A stretch of DNA of 64,000 nucleotides, taken from Candidatus Enterococcus myersii. Its GTDB lineage: Bacteria > Bacillota > Bacilli > Lactobacillales > Enterococcaceae. The stretch is from NCBI RefSeq assembly GCF_017316025.1, contig NZ_JAFLVT010000015.1, positions 1 through 64,000 of the forward strand. Reading direction: 5' to 3'. Position 1 is the first letter of the stretch. Each line of letters opens with the position of its first letter. Below the pieces are notes generated by a model. The model was not told the DNA's origin. It saw only the letters and a program-made list of their open reading frames with translations, and did not search any database. Shown piece by piece: positions 38,234 through 45,413 of the stretch. A program made the translations under genes and the position numbers.

Positions 38234-38378
38234 CTAATTTTCTAACAAAATAATTTCATCCGTCTTGTAATAGCATTGTTCTCCTGTCACGCCCAGTTGA
38301 GATTCTCAAATCCACCTTTGATCCTATCCCAATTCACAAGCTTCTGTTCTTTCCCTTTCTCTATCAATATTTTTACAA
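38234..38378 (-). pseudogene. Frameshifted remnant of a gene related to the 39229-39612 gene
   Basis: On the minus strand one frame reads EQKLVNWDRIKGGFENLNWA, and a second reads VTGEQCYYKTDEIILLEN before a stop at 38234. Together they parallel VKCRFENLQSS and GHPMYYKADKIVLFEHQK at the C terminus of the intact 127-residue protein. A frameshift near 38290 joins the two blocks. This indicates the decayed end of a second copy from a related element. Confidence 0.6.
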
Positions 38379-38391
38379 TAGAACTATAAAA

Positions 38392-38445
38392 TAGTTTAGA
38401 AAATACTTAGGTACTAGAAAACAGAAAATATGTGATACATAGATA
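38392..38445 (+). repeat. Internal fossil of an element end
   Basis: This stretch starts TAGTTTAG and aligns at roughly 75-80 percent with 36441-36490 (AAAACA-AAAAT-TG and ACATAG blocks in the same order and spacing). It sits beside the decayed small gene, so it looks like the end of an older, related element. Confidence 0.5.
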
Positions 38446-38654
38446 AACGCTATAGTAATAATAACGATGTTATTCATTAAATTACCCCAAATAAAAAATC
38501 GATATTTTATTATTTTTAGGACGATTTTCTAATACATAAGTACCTAAGTTAGATCCTATATTAAATGACATCAATAAATAGTAAAGATGCAAAGCTGAAA
38601 ACTAAATTGTGTAGCTTATATGAAAGAGAATCTAATTTTTTAAACTTCCTTTAT

Positions 38655-39190
38655 TTAGGGGTTTCGAATAGATTGTTCTATATCTTTCATGTTTTGCGCA
38701 TCATTCTCGTAGCCAAGTAAGTCTAACATGTCTATATAGATAGTGCTGTCTATCTCGAAGTCACCTGTGATCGCATGGTATAAAGAGGTGAAAAATTTCC
38801 AGTAAATTCGACCTTTCATAAAATCGCTATCCTCTGATTCTGCATAGAGTGCTTTTAAAAGTTCTGGAATTTTATCATAAGTACCCCTCTCAAAAGAAAG
38901 TATTAAGGAGTTGATTAAAAATTTAATCAATACAAGCTTATATTTATAACAAGTTTTAAATTTCTCGAACTGAGTTAATGTATCTTTCAGGTTAAACGAT
39001 AAATAATTATTTTCGAAAAAAGAGAGGCAATTTGTATACATCGCTAATTCAAAATACCCCCAATCGGATACTTTTTCTAAGTAATTATATAAAATCGCAA
39101 CGTCTTCATTTGTAGCTGTTATTATGGCTGAGAAAGTGATTATTAAAAAACTAGCGATATTTAGGTTATTACGCCAATAAACATTATTAT
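38655..39190 (-). pseudogene. Truncated Rgg/GadR-type regulator (C-terminal domain only)
   Basis: The frame encodes an Rgg-like helical repeat domain (YNYLEKVSDWGYFELAMYTN, then YKYKLVLIKFLINSLILSFE) of about 170 residues. The helix-turn-helix part, roughly 100 residues in full-length Rgg, is missing. Upstream the frame runs into the terminator and end of the neighbouring gene with unrelated sequence, so the apparent longer reading frame is an artefact. It may once have regulated the downstream antiporter gene. Confidence 0.65.
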
Positions 39191-39193
39191 AAA

Positions 39194-39230
39194 TGGGTAG
39201 GAATACGGAATTTCCTACCCATTCTTTTTT
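39194..39230 (+). terminator. Hairpin at the junction below the small element gene
   Basis: TGGGTAGGAA/TTCCTACCCA hairpin with its T run on the plus-strand side. On the minus strand the tail is less T-rich, so it may be only a partial terminator for the leftward genes. Confidence 0.55.
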
Positions 39231-39612
39231 ATTTCTGATGCTCAAATAGAACAATCTTATCTGCTTTGTAATACATCGGGTGTCCGGCCATGCTTGATTG
39301 TAGGTTCTCAAATCGGCATTTGACACTATCGCGTTTCATAATCTCGTCATTGTCAATCGGATGATCTAAGGTATTGACGGTAACTTGCGTTGCTTTTTTA
39401 CGGAATTGTCCTTCTAGGATGGTGACCGAATATTTGTACCCGATAATCTCATCAGTATAAAAGTTTCTTGGTTTGTTTTCGCGATCTAGAATGACCTGAC
39501 CATTTTCATCGGTTCGGGTTTCAGTCGCAAACTTCGGAGTGACCTCATCTAGTTCAAAGGTTGGGCCAATGGCTCCGAAATCAAAATCGTTGATACTTAA
39601 CATTTTTGGCAT
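39229..39612 (-). CDS. Small protein next to the relaxase gene (DUF961/YdcP-like by context)
   Basis: A 127-residue acidic soluble protein. Its C-terminal part (VKCRFENL, then YYKADKIVL) resembles the small DUF961/YdcP-type proteins found beside Tn916-family and related relaxase genes. That link is inferred mainly from position and this short similarity. AAAGGAAG lies before the ATG. It follows the relaxase gene by 64 bases on the same strand. The function is unknown. Confidence 0.55.
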   Translation of the reverse strand: MPKMLSINDFDFGAIGPTFELDEVTPKFATETRTDENGQVILDRENKPRNFYTDEIIGYKYSVTILEGQFRKKATQVTVNTLDHPIDNDEIMKRDSVKCRFENLQSSMAGHPMYYKADKIVLFEHQK

Positions 39613-39676
39613 CGTATCTTCTTCCTTTCTTTGCTATACTTGGTTTAGAAATTTTTTTAACAGAGCGTTCGTTCAC

Positions 39677-40777
39677 TTATTGGGAAGTAACGGACGCTTT
39701 TTTGGTGCGTTCTTGAATAAGCGGAATCAAATCGGGACGTTGTTGCTCACTGACGTATTGAATCATGCGATCAGAAAGTTCGGGGGTCCATTCATAATTG
39801 GGACGAATCTCTAACAAACTTGGATCAATCCCGACACCCTCATGATGCAAGAAAAAGAGTGCCTGAGTTAATGCCATGGGCCCACCGTATTCATACCAGT
39901 TCAAGGAACGATCAAAGCCACTCACTTGATATTGCCGGGTGATAGTAGGAACCAGACTTGGTTTTAGGTAGTCCTGCCACCAACGACAGACCTGCTTTAA
40001 GGAGCCGTCAGTATAAAAGGTAAGTTCCGTTTGTAGAAATCCGCGAATTAAGTTTGCGATACATTGATCTTGCGGTAAAAAAGCAATGGTTCGAAAGAGA
40101 CTATCTGCCACGTCATTTCGAGTTTCGACTTCCAACCGAATTTGTGGAGCCCGAGCCAGAATTTCCTCTTGTTTCACTCCATCAAAATCTTTGGCCATTT
40201 CTTTGGCTTTGTCGTAGGCCCGAAACATACAAGCCGATCCTCGAACGCCGATACTAACCGTTTTTGCTCGTTGTTTGGCATTAAACTCGCTGTCATGGAG
40301 TTGATAGCTTCGTCCTTTTGAAAGGAATTGCTTCCGTTTCAACTTATTGTGGAGTTGTTCTACCGTGAAGTAGGGCACTTCATTGTAATCATCTAAGGCT
40401 AAATCTAGCCGCTTGATTTCAAAGGTGAAGGCGGTTTGACTAGCATACTCGTAAAAACGGGTGGCGAGTTCTTGAAAGACATTCGCCTTGGGGTTATACG
40501 AAAGCATAATCCATTCATAGGTAGTACAGGCTTGTCCGCTCAAGACAAGGGTTCCCCGTTCTTTGGCCTTTTCTGGTTGGTGATAGGTATAGTATTTGAG
40601 AAAGCCACAGGTGTACACAATATCGTATTCTTCATGTTTTAAACTGCCTGCTTGAATCGAGACGGATTCTAAACTGATTTTTAATAAGTCTTGAAAGACC
40701 GTCTGATAACTGACTTGATGCAAGACCGCTTGAAACCAATCTACTTTTCCTAGCACATTCTGGGTACTTTTGGTCAT
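39677..40777 (-). CDS. mobT: Rep_trans-family relaxase / replication initiator (MobT-like)
   Basis: The 366-residue protein matches the Rep_trans family that includes Tn916 Orf20 and ICEBs1 NicK, which nick oriT to start mobilization. Visible signatures are KRLDLALDDYNEVPYF, then SIGVRGSACMFRAYDKAKEM and IRLEVETRNDVADSLF. The ATG at 40777 has a perfect AAAGGAGGTG site; upstream in-frame sequence of 35 codons has none. It lies downstream of the excisionase-like gene and a GC-rich candidate oriT. A plasmid-like replication role is the alternative. Confidence 0.75.
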   Translation of the reverse strand: MTKSTQNVLGKVDWFQAVLHQVSYQTVFQDLLKISLESVSIQAGSLKHEEYDIVYTCGFLKYYTYHQPEKAKERGTLVLSGQACTTYEWIMLSYNPKANVFQELATRFYEYASQTAFTFEIKRLDLALDDYNEVPYFTVEQLHNKLKRKQFLSKGRSYQLHDSEFNAKQRAKTVSIGVRGSACMFRAYDKAKEMAKDFDGVKQEEILARAPQIRLEVETRNDVADSLFRTIAFLPQDQCIANLIRGFLQTELTFYTDGSLKQVCRWWQDYLKPSLVPTITRQYQVSGFDRSLNWYEYGGPMALTQALFFLHHEGVGIDPSLLEIRPNYEWTPELSDRMIQYVSEQQRPDLIPLIQERTKKASVTSQ

Positions 40778-40879
40778 TTGGTCACCTCCTTTAAAATTTG
40801 TGATTGTTCGCAAATTATTTTTGTCGTGAAAAAGCTTGGTAGTATCGTCTTTTTTTGCATTTTTCCGGTAGTTATTAGC

Positions 40880-41079
40880 CATTATTTTTCTCTTTATAAG
40901 GTGCTATTAGAAAGGCACCTTACGCTTAGCCAGTGTCTGGTGTTCGCAAAAGACCTGTGCGTTCCACGCGTCCGTAAGCCTCGCCTGCTGATTGGCTTTC
41001 AGCCATCACAGTCGAGGCAACGGCTGCGGCAACCACACCAACCCAACACCGGCTCCTTTCCTTGGCCCCACACCCTTGT
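40880..41079 (-). other. Candidate oriT / single-strand origin region
   Basis: TAAGGTGC (40897-40904) and GCACCTTA (40915-40922) form a perfect hairpin with a 10-base loop. The following 150 bases are clearly GC-richer than the rest of the element and contain several CCAACAC/GCAACC-type short repeats. It lies directly upstream of the relaxase gene, where oriT is found in related elements. No known nick sequence was recognised. Confidence 0.5.
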
Positions 41080-41343
41080 TTAGTTTTGATAGGTTAATAA
41101 CCAGCTTCTCACCGCCTGAATGCTGTATAAAACCATACCTGAGTCCAATCGAATTTCTGGACAGCCCTGAAGAACCCATTCTTTCAATGTATTAACACTC
41201 ACATCGAAATGCGCCGCACAATATTTTTGTTTGACGATATCCTGTTGGGTTTGTGTTTCTTCCAAGCGGGTTTCTAACAGGGCAAAGAATTGATTGGTCT
41301 GATCTTTTTGCCAATCCAGGAGCGCTTGTTCCAATACCGACAT
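41080..41343 (-). CDS. Excisionase-like small DNA-binding protein
   Basis: An 87-residue protein with a predicted MerR/excisionase-type helix-turn-helix in its C-terminal half (CAAHFDVSVNTLKEWVLQG). The N-terminal half (about residues 1-35) is a charged helix. The ATG at 41343 has AAGGAGGT seven bases upstream. It is the first leftward gene of the element and is divergent from the regulator, so a role in excision or transfer control is likely. A plain transcription factor is the alternative. Confidence 0.6.
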   Translation of the reverse strand: MSVLEQALLDWQKDQTNQFFALLETRLEETQTQQDIVKQKYCAAHFDVSVNTLKEWVLQGCPEIRLDSGMVLYSIQAVRSWLLTYQN

Positions 41344-41415
41344 TCTTTCCACCTCCTTATATTTCTTTTTAAAACTAAAAGAACTATAAATAAATAAAAT
41401 AGTATCTTTTCGTAC

Positions 41416-41520
41416 ACTCTACCGCGATCTAAAATAGATGTCAAGTATATTTTAAAAGTTTACTTGAAATACTATTTAGTTTATTTTTCACTTGAATTTT
41501 TCAGGGAAAGCGCTTATGAT
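41416..41520. promoter_or_regulatory. Divergent promoter and operator switch of the element
   Basis: Leftward promoter: TTGACA (minus strand, 41439-41444) and TAGAGT (41416-41421) at 17 bases. Rightward promoter: TTGAAT (41492-41497) and TATGAT (41515-41520) at 17 bases. The inverted repeat TCAAGTA/TACTTGA (41441-41447, 41461-41467) overlaps the leftward -35, and a further CACTTGA half-site precedes the rightward -35. This fits a repressor that blocks the leftward transfer genes. Confidence 0.7.
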
Positions 41521-41538
41521 AGACCCGAGGTGAGGAAA

Positions 41539-42060
41539 ATGATAGAAAACTTTGGCGGCAATGTCGCACGTTTACGAAAAGAAATGGGACTTTCCCAAAC
41601 GGAATTGGCCGAAAAGATTGGTGTGCAAAAACAAACCATCTCCAATATCGAACGGGGAATCCGTTACCCGACCTTTGAGAGCTTAGAAAAATTTGCGACG
41701 GTCTTTCATGCGACACCGATTCAGCTCTTTGGTTCACCAAAAGAGATTGCGGTCTCCGAAACAACGGTTATTCTCGATCGCATTGACGAGTACGATCAAA
41801 AAGTCCAAAACTTGTTTACTTTGGCGAAAATTTTGAATAGCCATACAGTGAAAGAGATAGACGAGGTAGCAGAAAAGCTAGCCTTTATTGAACGTTTCTT
41901 TACCCCGCAAATGCGTTTGGATGAAGACGGAAATCCAATTTTGGATCGTCATGGGAAACCAGAGATGAAACCAGTCTTCTTTGACAACTTACCATTTGAA
42001 GAAATCGAGAAAACCGCAAAAGACTTGGCTTTTATTCAAGAAGCGCAACAGAACAAGTAA
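41539..42060 (+). CDS. Cro/CI-type transcriptional regulator of the element
   Basis: The 173-residue protein has an N-terminal helix-turn-helix (about residues 8-62, LRKEMGLSQTELAEKIGVQKQ) of the XRE family and a helical C-terminal part ending in a charged segment. The ATG at 41539 has GAGGTGAGG in front and follows a strong promoter by about 20 bases, which leaves no room for the longer upstream frame. It is probably the repressor of the leftward genes. It lies 50 bases upstream of the integrase gene. Confidence 0.75.
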   Translation: MIENFGGNVARLRKEMGLSQTELAEKIGVQKQTISNIERGIRYPTFESLEKFATVFHATPIQLFGSPKEIAVSETTVILDRIDEYDQKVQNLFTLAKILNSHTVKEIDEVAEKLAFIERFFTPQMRLDEDGNPILDRHGKPEMKPVFFDNLPFEEIEKTAKDLAFIQEAQQNK

Positions 42061-42110
42061 CAAAAGTTCATTCCTTTCCTATGTGCCCCACACATGAGAA
42101 GGAGAAAAAA

Positions 42111-43253
42111 ATGCCAACATACACACAATATCAAAAAAGCAATGGAGCAAATTTATGGCGAGTGACGGGATATCTTGGAGTAAATCCCGAGACAAAGAAG
42201 CAAGTTAACATTAATAAAGGAGGCTTTCTCACTCAGAAAGCTGCTAAAGCTTATTATCGTCAAGTTTCGTATGACATTTTAAAAAATGGGTTTCAAAATC
42301 ACAAAGATGCAACATTCAAGGAAATCTATGAACTATGGTTAGAGACGTACGAGCTTACCGTGAAAGAATCAAGTTTTGTAAAACTTAAGCAAAAATTTGA
42401 CATTCATATTTTGCCAACTTTTGGAGAGAAAGAAATCAAAAAAATAGGGGTATCCGATGTTCAAAAATTTGCCAATTCCATGAGAGAAAAGAATACTCAA
42501 TTTAAAGAGTATGTTTCAAACGTCTCTCGGATTTTTGATTTTGCTATTAAGCAAGGTTATGTATCCGAAAATCCAGCAAAAAAAATTGTCATGCCAAGAA
42601 AGAAAAAGAACCTTCAAGAAAAGGAAATAAACTTTTATACCAAAGACGAGCTTAAAAAGTTATTGGAGTATGCAAAAAACAATGAACCTTTTCAAATCTA
42701 TACATTCTTTTTCTTGCTTGCGAATACAGGTTGTAGACAAGGTGAGATTTTGGGTTTGCAATGGGATTGCATTAATTTTGAGGAAAAAGTACTTACCATA
42801 AAACAGACTTTGACTCGTGGGAAAAACAGAAGGCAATATCTTGAGGAACCAAAAACTAAGAAGTCTAGAAGAAAAATCCCGTTAACCGATGAGACAATTT
42901 CTATCTTGAAAAAGTGGCGTCTGATTCAGAAAGAGGAGTGTCTAAAATTAGGTGTCAATATCTTTGATGGGAAACAGTTTGTCTTTTGTGATGAAAAAGG
43001 TGAACCCATTCAACTGTCACATCCAAGACTTTGGTTACACAGAATCTCAAAGCGTGCTGGAATTCCTAAACTAAGTCCTCACGCACTTCGACACACTTTC
43101 GCAACCATTCTAATTGGACAAGGTATTAATTTTAAAACCGTTTCAGAGCTGCTAGGGCACTCCAGTGTTTCAATGACGTTGGATACCTACGCAGGAGTTT
43201 ATCAAGAAGAGAAAATAGACTCGATTAATCTCTTGGCGAACGCTCTAAGCTAA
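42111..43253 (+). CDS. int: Tyrosine recombinase (integrase)
   Basis: The 380-residue protein has an N-terminal arm-binding domain (about residues 1-55), a core-binding SAM-like domain (about 60-160) and the catalytic domain. The catalytic arginine is in GCRQGEILGLQW, the HxxR box in HALRHTFAT, and the later histidine and nucleophile tyrosine in LLGHSSVSMTLDTYAG. The ATG at 42111 follows GAAGGAG; earlier in-frame codons are not credible. The gene ends 190 bases before the tRNA junction, as usual for tRNA-targeting integrases. Confidence 0.92.
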   Translation: MPTYTQYQKSNGANLWRVTGYLGVNPETKKQVNINKGGFLTQKAAKAYYRQVSYDILKNGFQNHKDATFKEIYELWLETYELTVKESSFVKLKQKFDIHILPTFGEKEIKKIGVSDVQKFANSMREKNTQFKEYVSNVSRIFDFAIKQGYVSENPAKKIVMPRKKKNLQEKEINFYTKDELKKLLEYAKNNEPFQIYTFFFLLANTGCRQGEILGLQWDCINFEEKVLTIKQTLTRGKNRRQYLEEPKTKKSRRKIPLTDETISILKKWRLIQKEECLKLGVNIFDGKQFVFCDEKGEPIQLSHPRLWLHRISKRAGIPKLSPHALRHTFATILIGQGINFKTVSELLGHSSVSMTLDTYAGVYQEEKIDSINLLANALS

Positions 43254-43254
43254 A

Positions 43255-43361
43255 TAGTTTAGAGTCTAGAAATAAAAAAAGGATTCAATCATCTCAATCA
43301 TTGCTATACAAGCATTTGTTGAGATGACTAAATCCAAAAAGTAGTTTAGATAATAGTTTAG
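43255..43361 (+). repeat. Right-end integrase arm-type repeats and hairpin
   Basis: TAGTTTAG occurs at 43255-43262 and, doubled with the same ATAA spacer as at the left end, at 43342-43361. TTGCTATACAAGCA (43301-43314) parallels the left-end motif. Between them CATCTCAA/TTGAGATG and GGATT/AATCC can form a stem that may also end integrase transcription. Confidence 0.6.
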
Positions 43362-43414
43362 ACGGGCTTGATATTTGCTGATATTCAATGATATCAACAA
43401 ATCGAGACAAAAAG

Positions 43415-43440
43415 AAAAAACCTTGATACATCAAGGTCTT
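43415..43440 (-). terminator. Element-supplied terminator of tRNA-Gly
   Basis: On the minus strand ACCTTGAT-GT-ATCAAGGT is followed by a T tract, right after the tRNA 3' end. The element thus replaces the terminator displaced by its insertion. Confidence 0.75.
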
Positions 43441-43446
43441 TAGGCT

Positions 43447-43496
43447 AAGCGGGTGACGAGAATCGAACTCGCGACGGAAGCTTGGGAAGCTTCTGT
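43447..43496 (-). repeat. Right attachment site: 50-bp repeat inside tRNA-Gly
   Basis: Identical to 36331-36380. It marks the right boundary of the integrated element within the tRNA gene. Confidence 0.93.
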
Positions 43497-43518
43497 TTTA
43501 CCACTAAACTACACCCGC
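43448..43518 (-). tRNA. tRNA-Gly(CCC)
   Basis: The 71-base cloverleaf is complete: acceptor GCGGGTG/CACCCGC, D stem GTTT/AAAC, anticodon stem GAAGC/GCTTC with loop TTCCCAA (anticodon CCC), a four-base variable region, and T stem GCGAG/CTCGT. CCA is not encoded. The 3' 49 bases lie in the element's direct repeat, so the gene was restored by the integration. Confidence 0.93.
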
Positions 43519-43702
43519 AAGACAAGAAATAGTATATAGCTTTTTTTATTTTCCGGCAAGTGATTTGTTAGCAATTAAAAAAAATTATTTTTAAACTCTC
43601 AAAATTATCGACTATTTTTTTTAATTAGGCGTCTATTTTTAATAAAGTTTGAAATAATGAGGATGAAAATTACGAAAGCTAGAATTATGACACATTTTAT
43701 AG

Positions 43703-43746
43703 TATAATTTCGGTTTGAGGAGTACACGGTACTCCTTCATTTTTTG
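43703..43746 (+). promoter_or_regulatory. yqeG operon -10 box and leader hairpin
   Basis: A -10 TATAAT (43703-43708) without a good -35 is followed about ten bases later by the hairpin GGAGTAC-ACG-GTACTCC (43719-43735). The tail is TTCATTTTTT. It lies between the transcript start and yqeG, so it could attenuate or stabilise the operon mRNA. Confidence 0.55.
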
Positions 43747-43761
43747 AGTAAAGGAGCACCT

Positions 43762-44292
43762 ATGTTTCAGGAATATAAACCAACGTGGATGGTTTCGGCC
43801 ATCTATCAGATTACACCGGAACAATTAAAAAAACACGGCATTAAAGCTGTTTTAACAGATTTAGATAATACTTTAATCGCTTGGAATAATCCCAATGGGA
43901 CCGAAGAGTTACGCCAATGGCTAAAACAAATGGATGCTGCTAAAATTCCTGTTGTTGTTGTTTCTAACAATAATCATGAACGCATTGCCCATGCATTAGC
44001 ACCTTTTGGTTTAGATTTTGTTTCCAGAGCTTTAAAACCTTTTGCAAGAGGGATTAAGGCGGGCTACCAAAAGCTGGGAATGAAAAAAGAAGATGTCGTA
44101 ATGGTGGGCGATCAAATTATGACAGATATTCGTGGAGCTAATAGAGCAGGCGTTAAAAGTATTTTGGTGAAGCCAGTTGTGGCAACAGACGGCTGGAATA
44201 CGCGGATTAATCGCTTTTTTGAACGGAAAATCATGAAGCATTTACAAAAAAATAATCCGGATATGAAATGGCAAGGTGAATTAAATGACTGA
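43762..44292 (+). CDS. yqeG: YqeG family HAD IIIA phosphatase
   Basis: The 176-residue protein has the HAD motif I ALKAVLTDLDNTLIAW (written from memory of the frame as AVLTDLDNTLIAWNN), motif II VVVSNN and motif III VVMVGDQIMTDI. Homologues act on phosphorylated substrates that remain undefined. The ATG at 43762 has AAAGGAG six bases upstream, better than a TTG six codons earlier. It is the first gene of a conserved Firmicutes operon and overlaps yqeH by eight bases. Confidence 0.88.
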   Translation: MFQEYKPTWMVSAIYQITPEQLKKHGIKAVLTDLDNTLIAWNNPNGTEELRQWLKQMDAAKIPVVVVSNNNHERIAHALAPFGLDFVSRALKPFARGIKAGYQKLGMKKEDVVMVGDQIMTDIRGANRAGVKSILVKPVVATDGWNTRINRFFERKIMKHLQKNNPDMKWQGELND

Positions 44293-45400
44293 AACTGAAA
44301 CAATTTATTGTATTGGCTGTGGTGCCGAAATTCAAACACAACATCCAGGTGAGTTAGGTTATACGCCACAATCAGCGCTAGATAAAGGGCTTGAAACGGG
44401 TGAAGTGTATTGTCAACGTTGTTTTCGCTTGCGACACTACAATGAAATTCAACCAGTCGCTTTAACAGATGATGATTTTCTACGCTTATTAAATGAATTG
44501 GGGCAAAAAGATGCTTTAATTGTAAATGTCGTTGATATTTTTGATTTTAATGGCTCACTTATTCCCGGATTACATCGTTTTGTCGGTGATAATCCCGTGT
44601 TGATGGTGGGAAATAAAGTCGACATTTTACCAAAGTCGTTAAAACGCGGGAAAATGACGCAATGGATGCGGGAAAGAGCTCACGAAATGGGTCTGCGTCC
44701 CGTGGATGTTTTATTGACGAGTGCCAAGAAACCACAAGAGATGACAGAACTGTTAGATACAATCGAAAAATACCGTGATGGACGGGATGTTTATGTTGTC
44801 GGTGTGACGAATGTTGGAAAATCAACGCTAATCAATCAAATCATTAAGCAGACTGCTGGTGTCAAAGACTTGATTACAACTTCACGCTTTCCAGGCACAA
44901 CGTTAGATAAAATTGAAATTCCATTAGAAGATGGACACTTTTTGATTGATACACCAGGGATTATTCATCGTGAACAAATGGCGCATTACTTAGGTGCGCA
45001 AGATTTAAAAATTGTTGCACCACAAAAAGAAGTTAAGCCTAAAGTTTACCAGTTAAATCCTGATCAAACGCTTTTTTTGGGTGGTTTGGCACGTTTTGAT
45101 TTTATTAAAGGTGAGCGTAGCTCATTTGTAACATATGTTTCAAATGATGTGGAAATTCACCGGACAAAATTAACAAATGCTGACGCTTTTTATGAAAAAC
45201 ACGTGGGGGGGCTATTACAACCGCCACGCCCAGAAGAAGTAGTAGATTTTCCACCTTTACAACGTTTTGAATTTTCAATTAAAGAAAAAACAGATATTGT
45301 CTTTGCTGGGCTGGGCTGGATTACAATTACTAATCCATGTGTTATTGCCGGTTGGGCGCCTAAGGGTGTTGCGGTCTTAACCAGAAAAGCATTGATTTAG
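44285..45400 (+). CDS. yqeH: Circularly permuted ribosome-assembly GTPase YqeH
   Basis: YqeH is needed for 30S subunit assembly. The 371-residue protein begins with a treble-clef zinc finger (CIGCG near residue 9 and CQRC near residue 39). It has the permuted order of GTPase motifs: G4 NKVD (about residue 110) before G1 GVTNVGKST (about 175) and G3 DTPG. A C-terminal RNA-binding region follows. The start overlaps the yqeG end. Confidence 0.93.
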   Translation: MTETETIYCIGCGAEIQTQHPGELGYTPQSALDKGLETGEVYCQRCFRLRHYNEIQPVALTDDDFLRLLNELGQKDALIVNVVDIFDFNGSLIPGLHRFVGDNPVLMVGNKVDILPKSLKRGKMTQWMRERAHEMGLRPVDVLLTSAKKPQEMTELLDTIEKYRDGRDVYVVGVTNVGKSTLINQIIKQTAGVKDLITTSRFPGTTLDKIEIPLEDGHFLIDTPGIIHREQMAHYLGAQDLKIVAPQKEVKPKVYQLNPDQTLFLGGLARFDFIKGERSSFVTYVSNDVEIHRTKLTNADAFYEKHVGGLLQPPRPEEVVDFPPLQRFEFSIKEKTDIVFAGLGWITITNPCVIAGWAPKGVAVLTRKALI

Positions 45401-45413
45401 AAAGAAGGCAACT

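Larger units (their letters stand above)
36331..43496. mobile_element. Integrative mobilizable element in tRNA-Gly(CCC), about 7.1 kb
   Basis: Bounded by perfect 50-bp direct repeats derived from the tRNA-Gly 3' part. It encodes a tyrosine integrase next to the intact tRNA, a Cro/CI-type regulator, an excisionase-like protein, a Rep_trans/MobT relaxase with a candidate oriT, and a NapA antiporter as cargo. No coupling protein, type IV secretion gene or phage structural gene is present. It would therefore need a helper conjugative element; the label mobilizable is an inference from gene content. Confidence 0.85.

Noticed and set aside
39191-39326. N-terminal extension of the Rgg-like frame
   Set aside because: It overlaps the end of the neighbouring gene and a hairpin, and the encoded sequence is not Rgg-like. 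It is a chance extension of the remnant.
40778-40882. A 35-residue N-terminal extension of the relaxase
   Set aside because: A perfect ribosome site sits before the internal ATG at 40777, and the upstream frame has none.
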